A stretch of 64,000 bases of DNA, taken from positions 83,437 through 147,436 of the forward strand of contig NZ_WKJZ01000005.1 of NCBI RefSeq assembly GCF_009763245.1, written 5' to 3'. The notes below the pieces were generated by a model. It worked only from the letters and a program-made list of their open reading frames with translations. It searched no databases and was not told where the DNA came from. Position numbers and translations under genes: made by a program. Shown one piece after another: positions 18,808 to 26,460 of this stretch. Numbering within the stretch: the first letter of the stretch is position 1; every line of letters starts with the position of its first letter. The DNA comes from Pseudomonas xionganensis (GTDB lineage: Bacteria; Pseudomonadota; Gammaproteobacteria; Pseudomonadales; Pseudomonadaceae).

Positions 18808-19845
18808 ATGCAAGCACCGCGCATCCGCCTTGGCGATCTTTCGGTCGGTTTTGTCAACAGCCTGGCCGACGCCATGCGCCACCAGGGGCATGACCCGCAA
18901 CCCTTGCTGCTCAGCTATGGCCTGGATGCCGCACGCCTGGCTGAACCCCGTGCCCGCCTGTCGATCCCGCGTTATATGCGCCTGGGTCATGCGGCCATCC
19001 ATCTGACTGGGCAACCCGGCCTGGGCCTGCTGATGGGCAGCTGCAGCCGCCTGAGCCAGGCCGGCCTGGCGGGCGTCACCGCGGCCCAGGCCCCTACCGT
19101 GCGTGAAGCCGCCCGCGCCCTGATCCGCTTCGAGCCGCTGTATGCCGCCAACTACCGGGGCCGGTCGAGCCTGCACGAAGACGCCCAGGGCGCCTGGCTG
19201 CGCTTCTACTCGATCAGCCCTTACAACGCCTATAACCGTTTTGTGGTGGATTCGCTGCTGGCGGGCTGGGCACAGCAACTGGGTCGCCTGGCCCAGCAGC
19301 CATTGCCGGTGGAGAAAGTGCAAATCGAATTCTCCGCCCCCGACTATGCCGAGCAATATGCCGAGCTCTTCGCCTGCCCGGTGGAGTTTGCCAGCCCACT
19401 CAATCAGCTGCGCCTGAGCCAGGACAGCCTGAACCTGCGCAACCCGGAACACTGCCCGAGCACCTGGCGACACTTGTTAGAGATTTGTGAGCGGGAGCTG
19501 GAGCAGTTGACCCGTACCCGCAGCCTGCGCGAGCGCGTTATCCAGTTGCTGGGCCCTCTGCTGCATGGCCGTGAACCGGACCTGAGCGAGGTGGCGAACC
19601 GCCTGCAGCTGCCGACCTGGACCCTGCGGCGCAAGCTGGCCGAGGAAGGCACCCAGTTTCGCACCATCCTCAACGACACCCGCCGCGACCTGGCCATGGC
19701 CTATATCCGCGACACCGAACTGGCCTTTGGCGAAATCGCCTACCTGCTCGGCTTCGCCTCGGCCGAAGCCTTCCAGCGCGCCTTCAAGCGCTGGAACCAG
19801 CAAACCCCAGGGGAATTTCGCCGCAGTCAGCGGCGCGGCGCCTGA
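18808..19845 (+). CDS. AraC family transcriptional regulator
   Basis: A 345-residue regulator of the OruR/ArgR-like AraC type. An N-terminal sensing domain of the 'arabinose-binding domain-like' family covers about 20-210. The C-terminal double helix-turn-helix covers about 240-340: LSEVANRLQLPTWTLRRKL is the first helix pair and FGEIAYLLGFASAEAFQRAF with KRWNQQTPGEFR is the second. It is divergent from fadH, which makes fadH the obvious candidate target. The signal molecule is unknown. It begins at ATG 18808. Confidence 0.88.
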   Translation: MQAPRIRLGDLSVGFVNSLADAMRHQGHDPQPLLLSYGLDAARLAEPRARLSIPRYMRLGHAAIHLTGQPGLGLLMGSCSRLSQAGLAGVTAAQAPTVREAARALIRFEPLYAANYRGRSSLHEDAQGAWLRFYSISPYNAYNRFVVDSLLAGWAQQLGRLAQQPLPVEKVQIEFSAPDYAEQYAELFACPVEFASPLNQLRLSQDSLNLRNPEHCPSTWRHLLEICERELEQLTRTRSLRERVIQLLGPLLHGREPDLSEVANRLQLPTWTLRRKLAEEGTQFRTILNDTRRDLAMAYIRDTELAFGEIAYLLGFASAEAFQRAFKRWNQQTPGEFRRSQRRGA

Positions 19846-19867
19846 GTCCAAACCCAAGCCCAAGCCT

Positions 19868-19954
19868 TTACAGCTCGGTGGCATCCTCATCCCAGGCCAC
19901 ATCATCCTGCTCCACGGCACGGGATTCGAGCAGTTCTTCCTGATAATCGTCCAT
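19868..19954 (-). CDS. 28-residue acidic small protein
   Basis: A short frame on the minus strand, MDDYQEELLESRAVE followed by QDDVAWDEDATEL. It starts at ATG 19954 with a strong ribosome site (TTGGAGGG, 8 bases before the ATG) and ends in TAA. The product is extremely acidic (12 Asp/Glu against one Arg) with no membrane segment. It sits between the convergent AraC gene and the tRNA terminator. The ribosome site and the amino-acid-like composition argue that it is translated. I believe similar short acidic frames exist in other Pseudomonas, but I cannot name one. Confidence 0.55.
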   Translation of the reverse strand: MDDYQEELLESRAVEQDDVAWDEDATEL

Positions 19955-20065
19955 CGCAATGCCCTCCAAGCGGCCTTGACCTCGATGGAAAACATCCATC
20001 AAGGAATATGCCAATCAAGCTAGAGAAGGCCGATGAAGAAAAGATGACACTTTGTCGCGGACAAG

Positions 20066-20095
20066 AAAAAACCCGCTGATAGTGCTATCAGCGGG
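20066..20095 (-). terminator. terminator of the tRNA-Val-Asp-Asp operon
   Basis: A perfect 11-bp stem CCCGCTGATAG/CTATCAGCGGG with a two-base centre is followed on the minus strand by six T. It lies ten bases past the 3' end of the last tRNA-Asp. Confidence 0.9.
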
Positions 20096-20105
20096 CTTCT
20101 CGATA

Positions 20106-20182
20106 TGGCGCAGCGGACGGGACTCGAACCCGCGACCCCCGGCGTGACAGGCCGGTATTCTAACCGACTGAACTACCGCTGC
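20106..20182 (-). tRNA. tRNA-Asp(GTC), second copy in operon
   Basis: A 77-base cloverleaf with acceptor stem GCAGCGG/CCGCTGC, anticodon GTC in the loop between GCCTGTCACG, T-arm GGTTCGAGTCC and encoded CCA. It is identical to the copy at 20281-20357. Confidence 0.97.
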
Positions 20183-20280
20183 GTGTCGGTGGACTTGCGT
20201 CCTTGGAACTCTTGCTTCGTCTGATGCAGCAGCCTTGAGGCTTCTGCATCTCAGCCTGAGCGAACTCAAACTGGAAAATA

Positions 20281-20357
20281 TGGCGCAGCGGACGGGACTC
20301 GAACCCGCGACCCCCGGCGTGACAGGCCGGTATTCTAACCGACTGAACTACCGCTGC
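20281..20357 (-). tRNA. tRNA-Asp(GTC), first copy in operon
   Basis: A 77-base tRNA identical in sequence to the copy at 20106-20182, with encoded CCA and anticodon GTC. The 17-base flank TCGGTGGACTTGCGTCC on the 5' side is also shared with the other copy, which shows a tandem duplication of gene plus spacer. Confidence 0.97.
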
Positions 20358-20389
20358 GCGTCGGTGGACTTGCGTCCAATTCGCAAGAG

Positions 20390-20465
20390 TGGTGGGTGAT
20401 GACGGGATCGAACCGCCGACCCTCTGCTTGTAAGGCAGATGCTCTCCCAGCTGAGCTAATCACCC
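20390..20465 (-). tRNA. tRNA-Val(TAC)
   Basis: A 76-base tRNA with acceptor stem GGGTGAT/ATCACCC, D-arm AGCTCAGCTGGGAGAGC, anticodon TAC within GCCTTACAAGC, T-arm GGTTCGATCC and encoded CCA. It is the first gene of the operon, directly after the promoter. Confidence 0.97.
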
Positions 20466-20483
20466 GCTGCTTGCGAGGCGCGA

Positions 20484-20512
20484 AATTTACGCAAGGGCCG
20501 CAGCTAAGTCAA
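20484..20512 (-). promoter_or_regulatory. sigma70 promoter of the tRNA-Val-Asp-Asp operon
   Basis: On the minus strand, -35 TTGACT (20512-20507), a 17-base spacer, and -10 TAAATT (20489-20484), followed by a GC-rich stretch (CGCGCC) at the expected start point. Such a GC-rich discriminator is typical of stable-RNA promoters under stringent control. The tRNA-Val 5' end is 19 bases past the -10. Confidence 0.8.
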
Positions 20513-20530
20513 CACCCTGCTTAAAGTTTT

Positions 20531-20551
20531 TCTAAAAAGGCGGAAATCCGC
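20531..20551 (-). terminator. possible weak terminator after gspM
   Basis: The short palindrome GCGGAAATCCGC (20540-20551) is followed on the minus strand by CTTTTTAG. The stem is only four or five base pairs, so termination of the type II secretion operon here is plausible but not certain. It lies about 55 bp past the gspM stop. Confidence 0.35.
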
Positions 20552-20606
20552 ATGCCCATTTCCAGGGCCCATCAGAGTGCCATGCACCAGCCTGGGGCTG
20601 TCGGTA

Positions 20607-21122
20607 CTAGGGGGCAACGCGCAGACTCAGGCGGGCCAGCACCCGATTGTCGTCGCTGCGCTCCAACCCGGCTTCGGCGATTTCCACCCCCTGCTCCTGC
20701 AGCACGGCGAACCAGCGCAACAGCTGGGCAAAGGGCGCGGCCTGCAGATTGACCTGCAACATACCGGCACCATCACCATCCAGGCGTTCGATGCTCAGGC
20801 CCTGCTGCTGGGCGCTGCTGGTCACCAGGCCCTGCAGGCGTTCCGGCTCGACCCGCTGCTGGGGGCTGGCAGACAGGCCCCGGGCCAGATCGGCATGGGC
20901 CTGCAGATAGGCATGCAGCTCACGCTGCTCGGCAAAGGCCTGGCGCGCCTCCAGCAGTTGCCGCTGAGCGGGCTGCCAGATGCCCAGGTACAGCAGCACC
21001 AGCGCCAGAAACAGCCCCAGGGCAGCTAACGCCATTTGCTCCCGCGCTGCCAATGCGCGCCAGCGTTGCAACAGCTGTGACTGTTCAAGCTGCCCGCGCC
21101 AGTCTTTAGTCATTTGGCTCAT
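20607..21122 (-). CDS. xcpZ: type II secretion system protein M
   Basis: A 171-residue inner-membrane protein of the assembly platform. One membrane helix lies at about 31-49 (ALAALGLFLALVLLYLGIW) after a short cytoplasmic tail, and a periplasmic ferredoxin-like domain follows. In the family, GspM pairs with GspL and links the ATPase complex to the pseudopilus. It is the last gene of the operon, two bases past the gspL stop. The xcp symbol follows the P. aeruginosa gene order, which is kept exactly. Confidence 0.92.
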   Translation of the reverse strand: MSQMTKDWRGQLEQSQLLQRWRALAAREQMALAALGLFLALVLLYLGIWQPAQRQLLEARQAFAEQRELHAYLQAHADLARGLSASPQQRVEPERLQGLVTSSAQQQGLSIERLDGDGAGMLQVNLQAAPFAQLLRWFAVLQEQGVEIAEAGLERSDDNRVLARLSLRVAP

Positions 21123-21124
21123 CG

Positions 21125-22252
21125 TTATCCCCCTATCACCACGCGCGCACTGACCCCTTCAGCCTCGCGACTGGCCGAGCCCAGTTGTACCGCCAGGCCG
21201 CTTTCCTGCAAACGCTCACGCAGGCGCTCCAATTCGGCAAAGCCCGGCGCCTGCACCTGCAAGGCCAGATCGCCGCGCTGCTCGCTGTAGTCCAGCTGGC
21301 GAATGCGCACCGAACCCTCACTCAACAGCGCCTGACTGACCTGACCGAGCAGGCCCAGCAACTGCGCCTCGCCGCCACCCGAGGCCTGACGCAGGTGCTG
21401 ATCGAACTGGGCACGGATATCCACCAGGCGCGTATCCTCGGGGAACAGCTCGCGGTACAGCGCCTCGCTGGCCGCCCCATAGCGATCAGCCTCGCGCTGT
21501 AGGTACCAGCCTTGGCCCAGGTTGAAGCCCAGCTGCAGCAGCAACCACAGCCCCAGCACCGCCGCCAAAGGCTTCCAGACCTGCCACTGCCCCGTTGTTT
21601 CGCGCACGGCGAACTCGCCCTGGGCCAGGTTGTTGCGCAGTGCCTGGCTGGCGAGCCAAGCGCAGGGTTCGTCGATTCGCTGCACCTCGCAAGCGCCCAG
21701 CGTCTGCCCGCTCGGGCTTAACAGGCGATGAGGCGCGGGACAACTGGCCGCCAGCGCCGGCCAATCATCCAGATCAAGGGCCAGACGCGCGGCGCCCGCA
21801 CCGCCGAGCAGCCAGCGCCCGTGCAGCTCCAGCAGCTGGGTGCCTTCGCCCGGCAGCAGATCGGCATCCACGGCAATCCGACTCGGCGCCTGGGGACACA
21901 GCTGCAACCAGGCGGCCAGCCAGCTGCGGCGCAGGGCAAAGACCCGCTGGCGGCCATCGGCCAGGGACTCGCCGAGGGCCAGATGCATCAGCTCCACCTC
22001 TTCGGCCAGCAGCTCCTCCACGGCGAAGGGCAGCGCCTGACGCAGCCAGCGAGCCTTGCGCGTGGGCAGGCTGACGGCGCAGGCGGTCACTGCCTCCACC
22101 GGCAGCACCAGGGTCCAGTCTGCCCCTGTCGCGGCCACGGCCTGCTCGAAGGGCAGCTGCTCGACATGCCCCTCCTGTACCCGCTGCACGGGCAGCTCGG
22201 CCTGCACTGTGGCGCAGGCCGCCGGCGGCAGAAACACTGTGATATGACTCAT
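21125..22252 (-). CDS. xcpY: type II secretion system protein L
   Basis: A 375-residue bitopic protein. Residues 1-225 form the actin-like cytoplasmic domain that binds the GspE ATPase, one membrane helix follows at about 229-245 (AAVLGLWLLLQLGFNLG), and the C-terminal ferredoxin-like periplasmic domain binds GspM. The start overlaps the gspK stop by four bases (ATGA). Confidence 0.92.
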   Translation of the reverse strand: MSHITVFLPPAACATVQAELPVQRVQEGHVEQLPFEQAVAATGADWTLVLPVEAVTACAVSLPTRKARWLRQALPFAVEELLAEEVELMHLALGESLADGRQRVFALRRSWLAAWLQLCPQAPSRIAVDADLLPGEGTQLLELHGRWLLGGAGAARLALDLDDWPALAASCPAPHRLLSPSGQTLGACEVQRIDEPCAWLASQALRNNLAQGEFAVRETTGQWQVWKPLAAVLGLWLLLQLGFNLGQGWYLQREADRYGAASEALYRELFPEDTRLVDIRAQFDQHLRQASGGGEAQLLGLLGQVSQALLSEGSVRIRQLDYSEQRGDLALQVQAPGFAELERLRERLQESGLAVQLGSASREAEGVSARVVIGG

Positions 22253-23214
22253 GGTTGAAGATCCTCAATGGGCGCCGCCGGCATGGCGGTCAGACCCAGA
22301 CCACGGGAGAGTACATACACGCGGCCATCACTGGCCCGCTGCAGGGTGCTGCGCAGCAGCTGCCGACGATCGCCGACGCTGACCTCGCTGACCACCTGAA
22401 AATATTCGCTGCCGATCGCCAGGCCCTGGCTCTGCACCGCCAGACCACCGAGCTGGGCGAGAAAAGCCTGCACATCCTCGAAGGGCCGCCCGGCCCTGGC
22501 CGCCACCAAGCCCTCGGCAGTACCCAAGGCGATACCCTCGGCCAGGCTGGCCAGCACCTCGGCGCTGGCCGTGTTGACATTCAGCGCAGCGCCGGCCGGC
22601 AGCACACCAACATGGGGCAACAGACGCTGGTAATCCTCCTCGCTCATCTCCAGCAACAGGCGCAGCTCGGAGACATCGCTGAGCAGACGATTGCCGGCGC
22701 GGTAGGCTGGCTGCAACAGCAGGTACTGATTGTCCTCGGCGCCATAACCCCCTGTGGGTTCCTGATCGGCATCCAGCCAGTCGAGCAGGCGTTCGGCATA
22801 GGGCGTTTCAATCTGCAGCAGACGCAACAGGCGGCGGAACTGCGCCACGGCAGCCTCGTTGGGCTGGCCCTCGCGCAGCAGACTGTTGAGGTTAAAGCGT
22901 GCGCTCAGATCACTGATCTGGGTACGCAGCTCGCCGCCCTCGTCCAGAGTGAAACTGGCCAGGGACCTGGCCCAGGCCTCACCCAGATGATCCAGAGGCG
23001 CGCGCGGATCGCCGGCGGCCAGGTCGCGCTGCAGCACCGCCTTGGCCAACATTTCACCGCCCAGGGCATAGTGCAGGGCCTGGCGCACATGCAGCTGGTT
23101 GGCGCTGCTGCGAATCGACAGCTGCTGACGAGCAATGATCCCGGCGCTGACCACGGTGACCACCACCACCACCAGCAACACGGTGATCAGGGCCATGCCC
23201 TGCTCGCGCCTCAT
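22249..23214 (-). CDS. xcpX: type II secretion minor pseudopilin K
   Basis: A 321-residue minor pseudopilin, the large one that caps the pseudopilus tip. The prepilin site is Gly6/Met7 (MRREQG then MALITVLLV). The residue at mature position 5 is Thr instead of Glu, as usual for GspK, whose lack of Glu5 fits its place at the tip. The alpha-domain insertion includes LDWLDADQEPTGGYGAEDN. It overlaps gspJ and gspL by four bases on each side. Confidence 0.94.
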   Translation of the reverse strand: MRREQGMALITVLLVVVVVTVVSAGIIARQQLSIRSSANQLHVRQALHYALGGEMLAKAVLQRDLAAGDPRAPLDHLGEAWARSLASFTLDEGGELRTQISDLSARFNLNSLLREGQPNEAAVAQFRRLLRLLQIETPYAERLLDWLDADQEPTGGYGAEDNQYLLLQPAYRAGNRLLSDVSELRLLLEMSEEDYQRLLPHVGVLPAGAALNVNTASAEVLASLAEGIALGTAEGLVAARAGRPFEDVQAFLAQLGGLAVQSQGLAIGSEYFQVVSEVSVGDRRQLLRSTLQRASDGRVYVLSRGLGLTAMPAAPIEDLQP

Positions 23215-23900
23215 AACTGCGACTCCGGCTCAGGTGCAGGCTGCTGCGGGTTCTCGGCGCCCTCCTCGGGCGCGCGCGTCAGCTGTTCGGGCAGCACATC
23301 GGGCAGGCGCAACAGGCGGCGCAGCTGACCATAGCGGCGGTGCTCCAGCAGCAGCTCGACCGCCACCGGCAGCGCTGTCAGGGCCCTGGCCGCTTCCACC
23401 CCAGAGGGTGGCCAGGCGTCATGCCAGACGCCCTTGTCATCCAGATAGCGCAGTTCAAGACTGGTGACGCCCTCCAGGGCCTGCTGCACCTGCGGCTGGC
23501 TGTCCTGGGCCTGATCCAGCACACCCCAGTACTGGCGCTGCCACTGCTCGCCACTGCGTTGCCAGCGCACCCGCTGCAGGGTCGAGCGTGGCTGCGCCAA
23601 AGGATTGCGCCAACCGGCGCGGGTCAGCTCGATACTCGCACCGCCGCTGTCATCGCCCAACAGGGCTGGGCGTGCATCACCGAAGGCATCGCGCACCGGC
23701 CGCGCCAGTACCTGCAACAGGTCACGTTCGAACACCGCCATGGCCCGCACCAGCTCGCGCAACTGCGCCTCATGGGCGCGGGTCACCTTATCGGTCTGCA
23801 GCACGCTGTCGAGCATGCGATAGGTGCCCAGCCCCAGCAGGGCGAAGATGGCGATGGCGATCAGCAACTCCAGCAGGGTAAAGCCGCGGCACTGCCTCAT
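23211..23900 (-). CDS. xcpW: type II secretion minor pseudopilin J
   Basis: A 229-residue minor pseudopilin with leader MRQCRG cut before FTLLELLIAIAIFALLG; Glu5 is present. The C-terminal part has the Trp-rich strands typical of GspJ (WRNPLAQPRSTLQRVRW, YWGVLDQ) and ends in a Pro/Glu-rich tail. It forms the tip complex with GspI and GspK, whose genes flank it with four-base overlaps. Confidence 0.94.
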   Translation of the reverse strand: MRQCRGFTLLELLIAIAIFALLGLGTYRMLDSVLQTDKVTRAHEAQLRELVRAMAVFERDLLQVLARPVRDAFGDARPALLGDDSGGASIELTRAGWRNPLAQPRSTLQRVRWQRSGEQWQRQYWGVLDQAQDSQPQVQQALEGVTSLELRYLDDKGVWHDAWPPSGVEAARALTALPVAVELLLEHRRYGQLRRLLRLPDVLPEQLTRAPEEGAENPQQPAPEPESQL

Positions 23901-24286
23901 GGCCGCACCTCGACGAAACCATTGAGGCTGACCACCGCCCGCTCACTCAGGTCATCGCGCAGCCCGGCCTGCTCATGGGGCGCGACCCACAGGGTGACCC
24001 GGCGCATGCCCGGCTCGCTGGTGGCCTTGATCTCGCTCTGCCACTGCCAGCGCCGCCCGGCGAACTCCAGCTCACCCTGCTCGCGACCCTCGGCCGGCGC
24101 ACTCGCTGCCAGCTGCAGCTCGGTCAGGCGGTTATCGGCGATCCACATGGCCAGGGTCTTGTCTTCCAGGCGCGCGGCGGTCTGCAGGCTGCGGGCGGTG
24201 GCGCTCAGCACGCTGGCGGCGACCAGGGCGAAAATCGCCAGGGCCACCAGCACCTCCAGCAGGGTAAAGCCGGCGCTGCGTTTCAT
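23897..24286 (-). CDS. xcpV: type II secretion minor pseudopilin I
   Basis: A 129-residue minor pseudopilin with leader MKRSAG cut before FTLLEVLVALAIFALV, with Glu5. The conserved GspI patch WIADNRLTELQL is present. GspI is thought to nucleate the tip complex with J and K. Overlaps of four bases join it to gspH and gspJ. Confidence 0.94.
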   Translation of the reverse strand: MKRSAGFTLLEVLVALAIFALVAASVLSATARSLQTAARLEDKTLAMWIADNRLTELQLAASAPAEGREQGELEFAGRRWQWQSEIKATSEPGMRRVTLWVAPHEQAGLRDDLSERAVVSLNGFVEVRP

Positions 24287-24807
24287 CGCGGCCGTCCTGC
24301 GGCGCTGTCGATCTCGACCCTGGGCAGATTGAAGCCATCGCTGGCCAGCAGCAGGCGCAGGCCATCGGCGCGGCGCTCGGCCAGATGCAGGCGGAAGGGG
24401 CTGATCTCACCGCTGGAGAGCAGCAACAACTGCGGGGTTCTGGCTGACTCCGGCGCATCAGTGGGCGCCGGCAGCGTCAAGGCGGCGCCTTCCAGCTCAA
24501 GGCTCAGCTCGGCCCAGGCTGGCAAGGCATGGGGCTTGCCCGGCACGGGCTGCCAGCCCTGGCTGGCACTGTCATAGCGCAGCACCTGGTAACTGTCGCG
24601 GCCGAACCAGAGGCCGTATTCGCGGTTATCCAGCACCGCCTCCTCGACCAGCACGCCGATCAGCCCGGTCAGGCGCTCGGCCTCCTGTTGCAGCTCGCGC
24701 CCAGGGCCGGCCACGCCCATGCTGAGCACCGTCAGGCCGATCAGGCTGCCGAGGATGACCAGCACCACCAGCAGCTCGACCAGGGTAAACGCGCGACTGC
24801 GCCGCAT
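24283..24807 (-). CDS. xcpU: type II secretion minor pseudopilin H
   Basis: A 174-residue minor pseudopilin. The leader is MRRSRA and cleavage falls before FTLVELLVVLVILG, so the residue at -1 is Ala instead of the near-invariant Gly found in the four sister pseudopilins here. Prepilin peptidases are known to accept Ala at lower efficiency. Glu5 is intact. GspH joins the tip complex to the GspG filament. The gene ends in a four-base overlap with gspI and starts six bases after gspG. Confidence 0.93.
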   Translation of the reverse strand: MRRSRAFTLVELLVVLVILGSLIGLTVLSMGVAGPGRELQQEAERLTGLIGVLVEEAVLDNREYGLWFGRDSYQVLRYDSASQGWQPVPGKPHALPAWAELSLELEGAALTLPAPTDAPESARTPQLLLLSSGEISPFRLHLAERRADGLRLLLASDGFNLPRVEIDSAAGRPR

Positions 24808-24813
24808 CGGGGC

Positions 24814-25239
24814 TTAGAGATCCCAGTTGCCGATATCGGCATTCAGCTCACTGCCGCCCTGCTTGCCGTCGGCACCCAGGGAATACAGATCGAAGGGCCC
24901 CTTGTTGCCCGGCGCCAGGTACTGATAGGGATTGCCCCAGGGGTCCACCGGCAGGCGCTTGAGGTAACCGTCGCGGTTCCAGTTGCGCGCCTGGGGGTTG
25001 CCCGAAGGCTTGTTGACCAGGGCCTCCAGGCCCTGCTGGGTGCTCGGGTAGCTGTGGTTATCCAGCTTGTACATATCCAGCGCCGCGGCGATGGCCTTGA
25101 TATCGCCCTGGGCCACGGTGACCTTGGCCTGGTCGGGCCGGCTCATTACCTGGGGCACCACCAGCGCGGCGAGGATGCCGAGGATGACCACCACCACCAT
25201 GATTTCGATCAGCGTAAAGCCCTTCTGCTTGTTACTCAC
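24814..25239 (-). CDS. xcpT: type II secretion major pseudopilin G
   Basis: A 141-residue major pseudopilin that builds the pseudopilus. It starts with GTG at 25239 after a GGGG ribosome site. The leader MSNKQKG is cut before FTLIEIMVVVVILGILAALV, with Glu5. The C-terminal loop DLYSLGADGKQGGSELNADI carries the Asp and Ser residues of the calcium site known in GspG. It lies three bases past the gspF stop. Confidence 0.96.
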   Translation of the reverse strand: MSNKQKGFTLIEIMVVVVILGILAALVVPQVMSRPDQAKVTVAQGDIKAIAAALDMYKLDNHSYPSTQQGLEALVNKPSGNPQARNWNRDGYLKRLPVDPWGNPYQYLAPGNKGPFDLYSLGADGKQGGSELNADIGNWDL

Positions 25240-25242
25240 TGC

Positions 25243-26460
25243 TTACCCCACCAGTTGGTTCAACGAAAGAATCGGCATCAGAATCGCCAGCACGATGACC
25301 AGCACCACGGCGCCCATAAACACCAGCATAAAGGGCTCGAACAGCCCCACCAGCAACGCCACCTGGGCGCCCAGATCGTTCTCCTGATTACGTGCGGTGC
25401 GCGCCAGCATCTGGTCCAGCTCGCCGGAGCGCTCACCGCTGGCGATCATATGCAGCATCATCGGCGGAAACTGGCCGCTGGCCTCCAGGGCGCGGGTCAG
25501 GCTGCCGCCCTCGCGCACCTTCTGCGCCGCCACCACCACCTCGGCCTGGATCACCCGGTTGCTGATTACCTGGGCGGCAATGCCCAGGGCCTCCACCAGG
25601 GGCACGCCACTGCGGGTAAGGATGGCCAGGGTCGAGGCAAAACGGGCGCAGTCGGTGGCGCGCATCAATCGTCCGGCCAGGGGCAGGCGCAGCAAGAAAG
25701 CGTGCCAGCGCTTCTTCAGGGTTTCGTCACGCAAGGCCCAGCGCAGGCCGAATCCGCCGCCCAGCACCAGCAGCAGGGCCAGCCAACCCCAATGTTTGAC
25801 CCCATCACTGAGGGCAATCAGGCCCCGGGTCAGGGCCGGCAGGGTCTGCCCGGAATCGATAAACACCCGCACCACATCCGGCACCACGTAGCCCAGCAGA
25901 AAGCCGACGATCAGCAAGGAGGCGCACATCAGAATCAGTGGATAGAGCAGCGCCAGCTGGATCTTCTGCCGCGACTGCTGGCGTTGCTCGGTGTAGTCGG
26001 CCAGTTGTTCCAGCACCGGGCCCAGATGGCCGGCATGCTCGCCCGCCGCCACCGTGGCGCGGTACAGCTCGGGGAAGGCCGAGGGGAATTCTTTCAGGCT
26101 GCTGGCCAGGTCATGGCCTTCCAGCACCCGCGCCCGCACGGCCAGCAGCATGCCCTGGATACGCGGCGAGCGGGCCTGGGCGGCGGCGGCGCGCAGGGCC
26201 TCCTCGATGGGCAGGGCCGCCTGCACCAGGGTCGCCAATTGGCGGGTGAGCAGGGCCAGATCGCTGGCACCCAGCCCCCGGGATAAACTGAAGTGCCCGG
26301 CCGCGCCGCTGTTCTCCCGGGTGCGGGTGGCCTTGACCTCAAGTGGCGCCAGTTGCCGATCACGCAACAGCTGGCGCACCTGGCGCGCGCTGTCGGCTTC
26401 CAGCACACCCTTCTGCTGACGGCCCTTGGGGTCCAGGGCCAGGTATTCGAAGGCGGCCAT
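25243..26460 (-). CDS. xcpS: type II secretion inner-membrane platform protein F
   Basis: A 405-residue polytopic protein of the PilC/GspF family. Two cytoplasmic helical repeats (about 65-165 and 270-370) each precede membrane segments. The second repeat begins FASTLAILTRSGVPLVEALG and the first begins LALLTRQLATLVQAALPIEEAL. GspF is the core of the assembly platform. The start overlaps the gspE stop by one base (TAATG). Confidence 0.95.
   Translation of the reverse strand: MAAFEYLALDPKGRQQKGVLEADSARQVRQLLRDRQLAPLEVKATRTRENSGAAGHFSLSRGLGASDLALLTRQLATLVQAALPIEEALRAAAAQARSPRIQGMLLAVRARVLEGHDLASSLKEFPSAFPELYRATVAAGEHAGHLGPVLEQLADYTEQRQQSRQKIQLALLYPLILMCASLLIVGFLLGYVVPDVVRVFIDSGQTLPALTRGLIALSDGVKHWGWLALLLVLGGGFGLRWALRDETLKKRWHAFLLRLPLAGRLMRATDCARFASTLAILTRSGVPLVEALGIAAQVISNRVIQAEVVVAAQKVREGGSLTRALEASGQFPPMMLHMIASGERSGELDQMLARTARNQENDLGAQVALLVGLFEPFMLVFMGAVVLVIVLAILMPILSLNQLVG

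Noticed and set aside
20015..20269. An 84-codon minus-strand frame over a tRNA-Asp gene
   Set aside because: It reads through a tRNA and a terminator and has no ribosome site; this is a common annotation error.
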